A stretch of 33,711 bases of DNA from a virus: positions 1 through 33,711 of the IMG/VR virus record IMGVR_UViG_3300029309_000160; one strand, given 5' to 3'. The first letter of the stretch is position 1; the number at the start of each line of letters is the position of its first letter. A program made the position numbers and the translations under genes. A model generated the notes under the pieces. That model searched no databases and was not told where the DNA came from. It worked only from the letters and a program-made list of their open reading frames with translations. Shown piece after piece: positions 8,751 through 15,935 of this stretch.

Positions 8751-9401
8751 TTACACTATCGTTATGTTTCCAACCATACTACTATGATTTGTGCACTGGT
8801 ACACTAAAGAAGTATCAGAAGGTTCGTGAGGCACAATAAATTGTGTTAACCCTGTTGTTGAATTATAGTTTTCTGTAACGCCCGTAGTAAAAGCCGAACC
8901 ACCATTAGACGTTCTAATCTGTAGGGGATGGCTTCCCACATTAGCTGTGTTGTCAATTAGATAGGTATGACCTTTATAAAAAGTAAAGTTTGGATTATTG
9001 CCAGACGTAGCTCCGGGTCCAGTAAATGTGTATGCAGACGATCCATTTGTACCCGCAGTATATTTAGTTACAGGACCTGTTGTTTCATCATTTAGTCTTA
9101 TCCATACCCCACCATGTGCGAAATATAATCCACCGGTCGCATGAACATGCGCTACAGCACCGTGATATGTGGATGCACTCGGTAAGTCACTTAAAGCAGC
9201 GTAATAAAATACAATTTTATTTGCGCCAGAACTTACATCTAACAATCCATTTGAATCTATCAAATCAGTAAGAGCCGTGCCGTTTCCTATAGCCGCATAC
9301 ACTTCATTAAAATTATCATTTATTTTATCTGCACCAACACGGAGAGTATCGCCTGTTCCATCATTGGCTGATGAACCTATACCTACTATTTGTTTTGCCA
9401 T
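8751..9401 (-). CDS. Virion protein with C-terminal cupredoxin-like domain
   Basis: A 216-residue protein. Residues 1-45 (IGSSANDGTGDTLRVGADKI) are a short module seen in many phage tail proteins. Residues 110-216 look like a cupredoxin fold. They contain a late cluster YQCTNHSSMVG (Cys203, His206, Met209) and an upstream His158 in GSHPLQIR, the arrangement of a type-1 copper site. The same cluster occurs in the neighbouring 334-residue protein. Whether copper is bound is unknown; the domain may serve only as a stable beta-sandwich on the particle. A structural tail location is inferred from neighbours. Confidence 0.65.
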   Translation of the reverse strand: MAKQIVGIGSSANDGTGDTLRVGADKINDNFNEVYAAIGNGTALTDLIDSNGLLDVSSGANKIVFYYAALSDLPSASTYHGAVAHVHATGGLYFAHGGVWIRLNDETTGPVTKYTAGTNGSSAYTFTGPGATSGNNPNFTFYKGHTYLIDNTANVGSHPLQIRTSNGGSAFTTGVTENYNSTTGLTQFIVPHEPSDTSLVYQCTNHSSMVGNITIV

Positions 9402-9404
9402 ATT

Positions 9405-9884
9405 TTATCCTTCATCGAATGTCTCTGAAGTAGAGTCTAAAGTGTTTGATGTACTGTCAAAGGTCGGTACATTAGAAGATGTTAAAGTGGCGTTCTGACC
9501 TGTTAAGGTAAAACTACCTGCCGCCATCACTATTGTATCCGCTGCACTATCGGATCCTTGACCGGGAGGAATAACTGTTCCTACAACGCACGATGGAGCA
9601 AGTAAATTATCTGGAGACAACCCAGATATACCCGCAAAACCAACAGGGTTAAATCCGTGTTGAACCGCCCTTTCTTGGGTCAAATTCGGCTCCGGCCTCG
9701 CATCTTTTAAAGCTTGAGGGTCATCGACTTTTTTAAAAGGACCTAATTGAGGATGTTTTCGTTCATACTCATCTGGTCCAACTAAAAGACCATTCCATTC
9801 TCGCTTCATTTCACGATAGAGATACCTCTGACCACTTCGATCAGAAATACCGTAAGCGTGTTTTCCTGTAGCGAATCTTGCCAT
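9405..9884 (-). CDS. Conserved virion protein of marine podovirus-like phages
   Basis: I place the start at the ATG at 9884, which overlaps the stop of the upstream gene as TGATG; a TTG one codon earlier is the alternative. The protein (159 residues) opens with ARFATGKHAYGISDRSGQRY and LYREMKREWNGLLVGPDEYE, a strongly patterned stretch I recall from many uncultured marine phages. It then becomes Ser/Thr-rich and ends in a degenerate repeat (TFDSTSNTLDSTSETFDEG). It lies between two neck/tail genes, so it is probably a virion part. The function is not known to me. Confidence 0.65.
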   Translation of the reverse strand: MARFATGKHAYGISDRSGQRYLYREMKREWNGLLVGPDEYERKHPQLGPFKKVDDPQALKDARPEPNLTQERAVQHGFNPVGFAGISGLSPDNLLAPSCVVGTVIPPGQGSDSAADTIVMAAGSFTLTGQNATLTSSNVPTFDSTSNTLDSTSETFDEG

Positions 9885-10888
9885 CAACCGACCCTATAGT
9901 ATTCATATTTAGGGACAACATTAAAACTTGCCCTGTCTCTATCCTCTGTCATAGCTCTTTCAAATTCTTCTTCATAAACACTTTTTAAAAGCTGTGTTCT
10001 ATTTGGCGCTCTTTTAAGAGAAATATAATATGCAAGACCCGCCGCTAAACACGGATAAAATCTAAAAGGAACATCTAAAGTCCCATCTTGAGCAACAGCA
10101 TCATCCATTCTTGTTAATGCATTATAATAAACAACATCTGTGGCATTCTCAGGAACCGGCCACAGTTTTAAAACAGGCGCGACCTGCCTGTCTAAGAAAA
10201 ATTGATTTGGTCTACTTTGGGTGGTTTTCTCAGGAATGTTGAGATACTCATCTCTACTAAGCCTATCTAAAGAAAAATCTGTCCCATCTCTTCGTACAAC
10301 AACAGAAAGAATATCAATTGTGTCTGGGGCTATTGCGTAATTGCCGGTGCCCTGTGTTAGTTCCAAAGTTCTTTCTTTAATAGTCCATTGATTCAACCCT
10401 CGATTAGCCCACTCCGCTAACATTAAATTTAAAGACCGTTTAGCTGTTTTCAGGTCATAACCGGTGCGAACCTCAAGTCCACATCTTTCAAAAGCTTCTT
10501 CTACATAATCTGCAACGTTTAAAGCAAATTGAGAAAAACTCGATCCGCCGACGGTTTCAACTGTACCGCCCATACCAGAGTGATTAATACAGTAGTAAAA
10601 CAAATTTGGAGCATTATCTGCGACATTTATTTCAACGTACGCTCCTGTCTCTCCTGCTGTCCCATTTACAGTAACTCCTGTAGTGTAAGTTGACCCTGAA
10701 TTATGTGTGCCATCTCTTGTTTCTGAAAATCGAAAACCATGTGAAGACATAGTCGAATCCGATAAGTCAAAACGATATACAGATCCCTCCGTCAACGCTA
10801 ACGGCATCTGACGCATGTTGTTAATGTAATACTTATTTCCGTCGCCAGTGGATTTAACAGTAACGGTGAGATCTGTGTAATTAGGCAT
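9884..10888 (-). CDS. P22 gp4-like head-tail connector fused to N-terminal cupredoxin-like domain
   Basis: A 334-residue two-domain protein. Residues 1-118 look cupredoxin-like: His50 in SSHGFRFSE and a YYCINHSGMGG cluster giving Cys100, His103 and Met106. Residues 120-334 (NVADYVEEAFERCGLEVRTG, then SLNLMLAEWANRGLNQWTI) match the tail accessory/adaptor proteins related to P22 gp4, which extend the portal channel and close the head after packaging. Two domains in one chain would put the beta-sandwich outside the neck ring. It overlaps the next gene as TGATG. The connector assignment is from pattern recognition; copper binding is untested. Confidence 0.7.
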   Translation of the reverse strand: MPNYTDLTVTVKSTGDGNKYYINNMRQMPLALTEGSVYRFDLSDSTMSSHGFRFSETRDGTHNSGSTYTTGVTVNGTAGETGAYVEINVADNAPNLFYYCINHSGMGGTVETVGGSSFSQFALNVADYVEEAFERCGLEVRTGYDLKTAKRSLNLMLAEWANRGLNQWTIKERTLELTQGTGNYAIAPDTIDILSVVVRRDGTDFSLDRLSRDEYLNIPEKTTQSRPNQFFLDRQVAPVLKLWPVPENATDVVYYNALTRMDDAVAQDGTLDVPFRFYPCLAAGLAYYISLKRAPNRTQLLKSVYEEEFERAMTEDRDRASFNVVPKYEYYRVG

Positions 10889-10891
10889 TTT

Positions 10892-11575
10892 TTACTTCTT
10901 CTCTTCCTCGTTATAAAGATTATCAAATATTCTATTTACGTCGAGTGTATAGTCTAAATCACTTTTTGAATAGTGTATATGTTGAGAAGGTTTAAAATGC
11001 GGCGCTCCCTCGCCAGTTTCAAACCAAGCAGGGTGTGTCACACGCACTCTGTTATTCGGCAATGCAACAATATTACCCGTCCACTCTCCCGCATCAAGTA
11101 ATTGTAAAACGTGACTTTGTTTATGTTGCGCGGGATCGTCTGCTATTTCAGATTCCGCATAATCAACGGTAAAAAGGTATTTTGCAGGAAAAAAATTACT
11201 GTCTATTTTTGCCAACCAAGGGCACGGAGTAGCTCTGTCCATCACATAAACAGCATGATGGTACGACGAACAGTCCCATGGTTGAGCATCGTATGTATTC
11301 ATTGGTTGGGGCCATTCTTCTAATGGTATATCAGCAACCAAAGCGGTAATAGGCATTCTTGCCCACATTGCTCCGCCATGCACTGTATCCTCTTCCTCCC
11401 CCTCGGCCTCGTTTCCAGTAAACATAACTTGGAAACTCAAACATCTATTTGGCATAGACGTTACACCGATAACCATGGCATGTAAAAATTCGCCGTGATA
11501 ATCCTCGTGGTTGTGAGTATATTCACGGCGAACCCATGCCTTAAAATAAGGAATGTTGCTGTATAAATAGGACAT
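10892..11575 (-). CDS. Virion-associated protein of unknown function
   Basis: A 227-residue protein (MSYLYSNIPYFKAWVRREYT) rich in Trp, His, Tyr and acidic residues. The middle segment VHGGAMWARMPITALVADIP and a later VTHPAWFETGEG element look like an all-beta fold; the end is acidic and helical. Its ATG overlaps the previous stop as TAATG. In phages with this gene order it sits between the small basic proteins and the connector, so a head-tail or particle role is likely. I know no biochemical function. Confidence 0.6.
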   Translation of the reverse strand: MSYLYSNIPYFKAWVRREYTHNHEDYHGEFLHAMVIGVTSMPNRCLSFQVMFTGNEAEGEEEDTVHGGAMWARMPITALVADIPLEEWPQPMNTYDAQPWDCSSYHHAVYVMDRATPCPWLAKIDSNFFPAKYLFTVDYAESEIADDPAQHKQSHVLQLLDAGEWTGNIVALPNNRVRVTHPAWFETGEGAPHFKPSQHIHYSKSDLDYTLDVNRIFDNLYNEEEKK

Positions 11576-11823
11576 TAGGCTTTAGTTACTTTGTATCCCA
11601 TTTTTTTCGCAGCAGCGCGAAGTTGTGCAACGGTCATTTTTTTACCACCATTTGCTTTTCCTTTCGACTTCATTGCTTCGCCGCCACCCCTCATTTTTTT
11701 CACTTTACCACCGGCGGCACCGCCTTTTGACATTCTTTTAATCTTTTTTCCACCGGCGGCACCACCTTTTGACATTCGTCTCACTCTACCGCCTGCACGA
11801 TAGCCTTTTTTCTTCATAGCCAT
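11575..11823 (-). CDS. Small Lys/Gly-rich protein with internal repeats
   Basis: An 82-residue, very basic protein. The RMSKGGAAGGKK unit occurs twice in tandem (about residues 16-41), followed by a third degraded copy. The last 20 residues (MTVAQLRAAAKKMGYKVTKA) form a SAP-like or Rho-N-like helical tail of the type often seen at the end of nucleic-acid-binding proteins. A clear AAGGAGAAGAAC precedes the ATG. It belongs to a run of basic proteins (11575-13180) and is probably packaged or acts in DNA condensation; that is inference. Confidence 0.65.
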   Translation of the reverse strand: MAMKKKGYRAGGRVRRMSKGGAAGGKKIKRMSKGGAAGGKVKKMRGGGEAMKSKGKANGGKKMTVAQLRAAAKKMGYKVTKA

Positions 11824-11882
11824 GTTCTTCTCCTTATGACTGAGTTATCGCACCTTTGGTGCGCTTTTTAATATCGGCTGCA

Positions 11883-12260
11883 TTAAGATCCAACCGATCC
11901 AGACGTGTATTTACGCCTATTTGCCATTACTTTTCCACAACCTCTGGCGACTATTTTACCGTTTTTTGGTTTGGGGGTCTTCCTCTTCGCTTTGGTGCTG
12001 ACGATTTCTCCACCGAACGCTGCATATTTGACCTCTGCCGCTTTTGTGTTTTTGACGACTTGTTTGCCTGTCGCACCTTCTTTTTTCTTTTTTCGGGCTG
12101 TGGAGGCTCTTTCACTTTTTGAGAGACTGTTTGCTTTCGACCTCGGAAGGCACCTGTCAGGATTTTTTTTATCTTTTGAAGTACCACATTTACCTTTGAT
12201 TTCACCATCAGAACCAATCCTTACCCAATCCTGTTTCAACCATTTTTGAAGTTCTCCCAT
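11883..12260 (-). CDS. Basic protein, DUF5872-like
   Basis: A 125-residue Lys/Arg-rich protein. Residues 1-60 hold the recognisable core WLKQDWVRIGSDGEIKGKCG followed by SKDKKNPDRCLPRSKANSLS, which I associate with DUF5872 of marine phages. The Cys pair (GKCGT and DRCLP) may bind metal. The C-terminal part has PKPKNGKIVARGCGKVMANR, a separate tail motif seen in other small phage proteins. Its start overlaps the preceding stop by one base. No function is established. See the finding on a possible extra coding stretch after its stop. Confidence 0.7.
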   Translation of the reverse strand: MGELQKWLKQDWVRIGSDGEIKGKCGTSKDKKNPDRCLPRSKANSLSKSERASTARKKKKEGATGKQVVKNTKAAEVKYAAFGGEIVSTKAKRKTPKPKNGKIVARGCGKVMANRRKYTSGSVGS

Positions 12261-12502
12261 TATTTGCCCTTCCGTTTACCGCCTTTTGATTTTTTGGCGT
12301 AATTAGGATCTTTGCAATATTTAGACGCTGCTAAATTTGCATATGCAGAAGGGTAAGTATCAAAAGTTCTTTTTGCCCAAGCTTTTCCTTCAGGACAAAT
12401 TTTACTACCCTTACTTTTTTTTGAGGCTTCTCCACCTTTTCTAAAATAAGACAATCCTCTTGGAGTTTTCATTTTTTTCATTCCGGGCATTAGCATTTCC
12501 AC
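12260..12502 (-). CDS. Small basic Cys-containing protein
   Basis: An 80-residue basic protein; starts at Met1, Met4 or Met8 are possible. The core ICPEGKAWAKRTFDTYPSAY, followed by ANLAASKYCKDPNYAKK, is a conserved-looking module with two cysteines about 26 residues apart. I recall it from marine phage genomes next to DUF5872 and DUF6321 proteins. The Lys-rich tail suggests nucleic acid contact. It overlaps the upstream gene by 13 bases, which supports coupled translation. Function unknown. Confidence 0.65.
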   Translation of the reverse strand: MEMLMPGMKKMKTPRGLSYFRKGGEASKKSKGSKICPEGKAWAKRTFDTYPSAYANLAASKYCKDPNYAKKSKGGKRKGK

Positions 12503-12810
12503 CTTTTTCTTGCCTGTCTTAAACGAGAGTTAGGGTTCTTTGCGGCCTTTGGAAACTTTTTCATTTGGCCTGCAGAACGAGCGCAAAACGACTTTCTCCG
12601 TTTTGCGTCTTTACTCCCCTTCTTCACTTTACCTGTGACTGCGGTTTTAAGTTTTGAACCGGGATTTTTCTTTCTGTAAGCTTTTACGCCTGCCGCAGTC
12701 ATCCCCGCCCCTTTTTCTGTGGGGCGAAAATTCTTTTTATTGCGCTTGGGCATATTATCGCTTTTGCGCTTTTTATCCTTTGACGACTTCGTTTTAACCT
12801 TTGAAGCCAT
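12490..12810 (-). CDS. Basic protein, DUF6321-like
   Basis: A 106-residue, extremely basic protein. Residues 30-106 carry the block KGAGMTAAGVKAYRKKNPGS, then LKTAVTGKVKKGSKDAKRRK and FCARSAGQMKKFP, ending in RQARKRWKC. I recognise this as the DUF6321 type, found in marine phages and cyanophages. The N-terminal 25 residues are a Lys/Ser tail. The role is undescribed; abundance of Lys and Arg and its place among virion genes suggest a DNA-contacting particle protein. Confidence 0.7.
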   Translation of the reverse strand: MASKVKTKSSKDKKRKSDNMPKRNKKNFRPTEKGAGMTAAGVKAYRKKNPGSKLKTAVTGKVKKGSKDAKRRKSFCARSAGQMKKFPKAAKNPNSRLRQARKRWKC

Positions 12811-12818
12811 AACAATAC

Positions 12819-13097
12819 CTAACTAAAGAAAATCGTTAAAGCAGTAACATTGGTGGCAACGCTTATATGAACGTCACTAGTGCACAAGATACCCTCGTCT
12901 GGTATATTTACAGAGTGAGAATCTGACGCTTTAAAATCAAGATCTAAAACAGTGCTTCCACCATTTCCATCTGTAACTGTTAAACGACCTGCACCTGAAG
13001 AATTAGTCAAAACCTGAATCTGACGCAATCTGGCACGGCCTACAGAGGCCGCCCCAGTTCCGGTCAGACGTTTTGCTCGTACATCTGAATTAGCCAT
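12819..13097 (-). CDS. Small virion protein of unknown function
   Basis: A 92-residue protein with a basic N terminus (MANSDVRAKRLTGTGAASVG) followed by a small beta-rich domain (QIQVLTNSSGAGRLTVTDGN). The arrangement is typical of surface or decoration proteins of phage heads. Its ATG overlaps the stop of the 27-residue gene (TGATG). It lies between the capsid genes and the basic cluster. A structural role is likely; no family name is claimed. Confidence 0.6.
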   Translation of the reverse strand: MANSDVRAKRLTGTGAASVGRARLRQIQVLTNSSGAGRLTVTDGNGGSTVLDLDFKASDSHSVNIPDEGILCTSDVHISVATNVTALTIFFS

Positions 13098-13180
13098 CAG
13101 CTATCCTTTTTTGTTTGAGAAGGCTTTTTTTTGATTGGCGCAGACTTTTTAGCGCCTTTACTCATATTAAGCTTACCCAT
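13097..13180 (-). CDS. 27-residue Lys-rich microprotein
   Basis: A short reading frame with sequence MGKLNMSKGAKKSAPIKKKP and a seven-residue tail (SQTKKDS). An AGGTGA site lies five bases before the ATG, and the stop overlaps the next gene's ATG (TGATG), so the frame fits the operon. More than a third of the residues are Lys. The presence of coupling and of the other basic proteins nearby makes it credible, but a frame this short could be fortuitous. Confidence 0.5.
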   Translation of the reverse strand: MGKLNMSKGAKKSAPIKKKPSQTKKDS

Positions 13181-13187
13181 GTGTCAC

Positions 13188-13670
13188 CTATGAAACGGCC
13201 GCACTAAACGGCGTTGCCTCTGTGCCTGTAGCTGATTGATTGATTAAAACACGAAAGACACCTGAAGCAATATCTTGTAACTCAACTTGACCGCCTAAAA
13301 TGCCGCCCGTAGTGGTTCCATTTAAAGTAATTGTATCAGAAGCTGCCGCAGTCTCAAAAATAGAGGCTGTGTTGTCACTATCGTTTGCGACTACTGCAAT
13401 ACCGGCCATTGTGTCATCTGCGCTTGCTACCTGAATTTTATAATTGTTTGAGGTAACTGTTGTTTGAACAAAAAACCTATAAACATTACCCGTCCCCGAA
13501 GCTGCAGGAAGAGTGACAGTGGCACCAGAAGCCACATTTAAATTCATCATGCGCCCTGCATGAGCCGCAGATGTGAGTGTTACGTCAGCGGTTACAGAAA
13601 CTAAAGAATCTGATCCGCTTATAAATCCGGCCGTAGAAGTTACCGGACCTGAAAATGTAGTTGAAGCCAT
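13188..13670 (-). CDS. Virion structural protein
   Basis: A 160-residue beta-rich protein beginning MASTTFSGPVTSTAGFISGS. It contains VSVTADVTLTSAAHAGRMMN and ATVTLPAASGTGNVYRFFVQ, a pattern I recall from virion proteins next to capsid genes in marine phages. No enzyme motif, cysteine or membrane helix is seen. It is the first gene after the terminator that follows the capsid gene, so it may be made at a lower level than the capsid protein. A head decoration or fibre role is inferred. Confidence 0.65.
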   Translation of the reverse strand: MASTTFSGPVTSTAGFISGSDSLVSVTADVTLTSAAHAGRMMNLNVASGATVTLPAASGTGNVYRFFVQTTVTSNNYKIQVASADDTMAGIAVVANDSDNTASIFETAAASDTITLNGTTTGGILGGQVELQDIASGVFRVLINQSATGTEATPFSAAVS

Positions 13671-13781
13671 AATAATACCCCTTGCACAAGGTTTTGCCTA
13701 GCAGTCTGTGCAACGTCAGGTGGGGGTATATCCTGTCTGCAAGGCTTATGTTGCCCCCGCAAACACAATAACACAGTTTAT
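13671..13781. other. Leader region after the capsid terminator, no gene seen
   Basis: About 110 bases between the capsid terminator and the 160-residue gene. It holds a near-palindrome CCTTGCACAAGG close to the start codon, and the same CCTTGCA half-site again about 60 bases upstream. No near-consensus promoter was found by eye, so read-through from the capsid transcript is the simplest source of expression. Confidence 0.4.
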
Positions 13782-13812
13782 AAAAAAAGAAAGGGGCAAC
13801 CTTTGTTGCCCC
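13782..13812 (-). terminator. Factor-independent terminator after the capsid gene
   Basis: On the minus strand a perfect 8-bp stem GGGGCAAC / GTTGCCCC with a four-base loop is followed by TTTCTTTTTTT. It lies about 55 bases downstream of the major capsid gene stop. Its strength suggests that the capsid and upstream messages stop here in part, giving more capsid than downstream tail transcript. Confidence 0.85.
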
Positions 13813-13866
13813 AATCAACTGGGAGGAAAAATCAATATGAATTGATTATCCTCATTATAGCACAGT

Positions 13867-14775
13867 TTATGCTCCGGGTGTACCAAAAACACAACGCCAG
13901 TCAGAAACACCAAAGCTATAACGCTCTCGTGCCTTGAATCGCATGTTTCCTGTGTCAAAATCACCTTCCATAGCGGTTTTAATTGGTGAACGGTTAAAGT
14001 ATTTGAAACCGTTTGGTGCATCAGTCTTTATGAAATATGCATCTGTATCCGTTAGGAAGTGGTTCACAACCGCTCCTTCAGGAAGCATACCCATATTCTT
14101 CATTGCGTTCGCATCATTATCTGCGGTGCCAACACGCAGATTTGAATTCATAATACGCTCTGCAATAAATTGAAGCTCTTTTGGAATTATAAGCTTCATA
14201 CCGCGTACCGCAATTTTTAGACCACGCTCATCAGTAAAACCTGCAATGTCAATCAACATCTGCTCAAGAGAAGTCTCATTAAGATCAGCGGCTGTTGACA
14301 AAAGGTTTCTCTGATTACCAGATAATGAAGGGTGAGCCGAAGAACATAGAGCCGCCCCGTCACCAATCGCACTAGCACCTGTGCTGAACGCATTGTTCAG
14401 GATAGCTGCAGCTTTGATTTGCTTTGTTTGCGCCATAGAGCGAGCCAAAGCTTTTGTGTAACGAGAAGCAAGACGATCATAAAGGTTGTCTTCAACCGCT
14501 TCTTCCGTAATAGAAAACGCAAGAGCAATTGTCTCATGTGTGTAACGAGCAGTGTAAGTTTCCTGTGCATCGTCAAAGTTGATGGCTGCGCCCTCTCCTT
14601 TAACAGGTGCCGTGGAAAAACCACCAAGCATTACTTCTTCTTCGAATGCACGATCCGAAGACTCTTCTTCAAAGATTTCGGCATGTTCGTTTTCATAACG
14701 ATCATACTCAAGTCCGAACAAGGCGTTAAGGCCGGGTTCTAACTCTTTCGCTAATTGTGCGCGAGAAATAGCCAT
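13867..14775 (-). CDS. Major capsid protein, Mu gpT-like HK97 fold
   Basis: A 302-residue protein (MAISRAQLAKELEPGLNALF). The N-terminal acidic helix (EHAEIFEEESSDRAFEEEVM) and the segment FSITEEAVEDNLYDRLASRY, then RGMKLIIPKELQFIAERIMN and KYFNRSPIKTAMEGDF, fit the Mu-like prophage major head subunit type of HK97-fold capsid proteins. It is preceded by the decoration gene and scaffold and followed by a strong terminator, as expected for the most abundant virion protein. There is no separate protease gene in view and no obvious maturation-protease site. I am confident of the role, less so of the exact subfamily. Confidence 0.85.
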   Translation of the reverse strand: MAISRAQLAKELEPGLNALFGLEYDRYENEHAEIFEEESSDRAFEEEVMLGGFSTAPVKGEGAAINFDDAQETYTARYTHETIALAFSITEEAVEDNLYDRLASRYTKALARSMAQTKQIKAAAILNNAFSTGASAIGDGAALCSSAHPSLSGNQRNLLSTAADLNETSLEQMLIDIAGFTDERGLKIAVRGMKLIIPKELQFIAERIMNSNLRVGTADNDANAMKNMGMLPEGAVVNHFLTDTDAYFIKTDAPNGFKYFNRSPIKTAMEGDFDTGNMRFKARERYSFGVSDWRCVFGTPGA

Positions 14776-14788
14776 GTTTCAGCCCTCC

Positions 14789-15436
14789 TTAAATGCCAGT
14801 TGACGCTGCTGTCGTCTGAGAATCAGAACTTGAAGCAGGCGCGTTATGATGGAAATTAAAACGAACAACGTAGTTTACACCTGCTGCGTCAAAATCCAGA
14901 TTTGCTTCGTCGCCTGTTAGGCCGACTACACGCATGAATAATGTTGCTGTCGTTGCAACAGTAGAGATATCCATCTCTGCAGTCGAACGACCGGTGCTTG
15001 TTGAACCACTTGTTGCAGTCGCCAGTGAGACGTTTGCAAAAACGTTTGACAGAGCAGTTGCACGGTCTGTAGAAGATCCGTCCGCTGCAACCATAAACAA
15101 TTGGTTCGGATTGTCCGCCACGAAGGCTTTAACTGGATGGTTCGTATCAACGCTAACGTTGTTTGAACCGGGCCAAAAGTTCTTGAAAACTGGTTTCTTG
15201 CTAGAACTATCGACATATTCTACGCCCATAAGGACTCCAAGAGCGGGAACAGTACCACCGTTGGCATTGCCAACAATATCTATCACACCGGCAGCCAGTG
15301 GAATCACTGGCGAATACTGGAAAATAGCATTCGTATTGTTTGATGCAATCTCATACTGAGTTACACCAGTGGTATTTGCGCCTGCGCCGTTAAGCCCAAT
15401 AGGACGAAGACCAAAGGCAGTATCTTGATTTGCCAT
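14789..15436 (-). CDS. Capsid decoration or accessory head protein
   Basis: A 215-residue protein beginning MANQDTAFGLRPIGLNGAGA, with segments PVIPLAAGVIDIVGNANGGT and GVLMGVEYVDSSSKKPVFKN. This pattern is common directly beside capsid genes in marine phages. It has a beta-rich composition and a Ser/Thr tail. It is only 13 bases upstream of the capsid gene. The most likely job is decorating or stabilising the shell; a minor capsid role is the alternative. Confidence 0.65.
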   Translation of the reverse strand: MANQDTAFGLRPIGLNGAGANTTGVTQYEIASNNTNAIFQYSPVIPLAAGVIDIVGNANGGTVPALGVLMGVEYVDSSSKKPVFKNFWPGSNNVSVDTNHPVKAFVADNPNQLFMVAADGSSTDRATALSNVFANVSLATATSGSTSTGRSTAEMDISTVATTATLFMRVVGLTGDEANLDFDAAGVNYVVRFNFHHNAPASSSDSQTTAASTGI

Positions 15437-15462
15437 TTAATATTCTCCTTATCAGGGCGACC

Positions 15463-15930
15463 CTAACTTTTTCGAGGGCCACCGAAGGTTACACGAGATT
15501 GACGGTCGGGTTTAGCGATCGTCATGGTTGAATGTTGGTTTTGAGCCATCAACTCATAATCCACTGCTTCAACTTGATCCGCATTACGCGCTTGATAGTA
15601 CGCATTACGTTCATTTGCAGTTTCTTCTGGTATCCGAGCCAAAACTAAGCCACCAACGCCAAAAACACCTTCATATCTACCTGAATCAACTACCGGGGCC
15701 TCAAAATCAGGAAATTCGTCCTTACGAACTAATTCCCAACCTTCACGCATTTTTGCGCTAATGTTCTTCGTATCATCAAACCCACGCGTTTCTGCGCGAA
15801 TCCAACGATGCTTAAAACCGTCCGGTGCAGGCGGTGCATCTAACATTGTAGGAGGAGACCACGGCCTACGCTGCGCCGATTTCTCTCTCGTTTCATTTGC
15901 ACGAGAAGTTCGCTTTACTGTATCTGTCAT
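15463..15930 (-). CDS. Conserved head-region protein of unknown function
   Basis: A 155-residue basic/acidic mixed protein. The core PDGFKHRWIRAETRGFDDTK, then NISAKMREGWELVRKDEFPD and GVGGLVLARIPEETANERNA, is strongly patterned and known to me from head modules of marine podovirus-like phages, always between scaffold and decoration genes. No catalytic signature is visible. It may be a scaffold accessory or minor head protein. Confidence 0.6.
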   Translation of the reverse strand: MTDTVKRTSRANETREKSAQRRPWSPPTMLDAPPAPDGFKHRWIRAETRGFDDTKNISAKMREGWELVRKDEFPDFEAPVVDSGRYEGVFGVGGLVLARIPEETANERNAYYQARNADQVEAVDYELMAQNQHSTMTIAKPDRQSRVTFGGPRKS

Positions 15931-15935
15931 GTTGC

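Noticed and set aside
11849-11869. Hairpin CGCACC-TTT-GGTGCG followed by CTTTTT on the plus strand
   Set aside because: It would terminate plus-strand RNA, but no plus-strand gene is present. On the coding strand it lacks a U-run. Kept only as a local stem-loop.
13585-13818. 77-residue minus-strand frame spanning the capsid terminator
   Set aside because: It reads through a strong terminator hairpin and into the next gene in another frame; no ribosome site.
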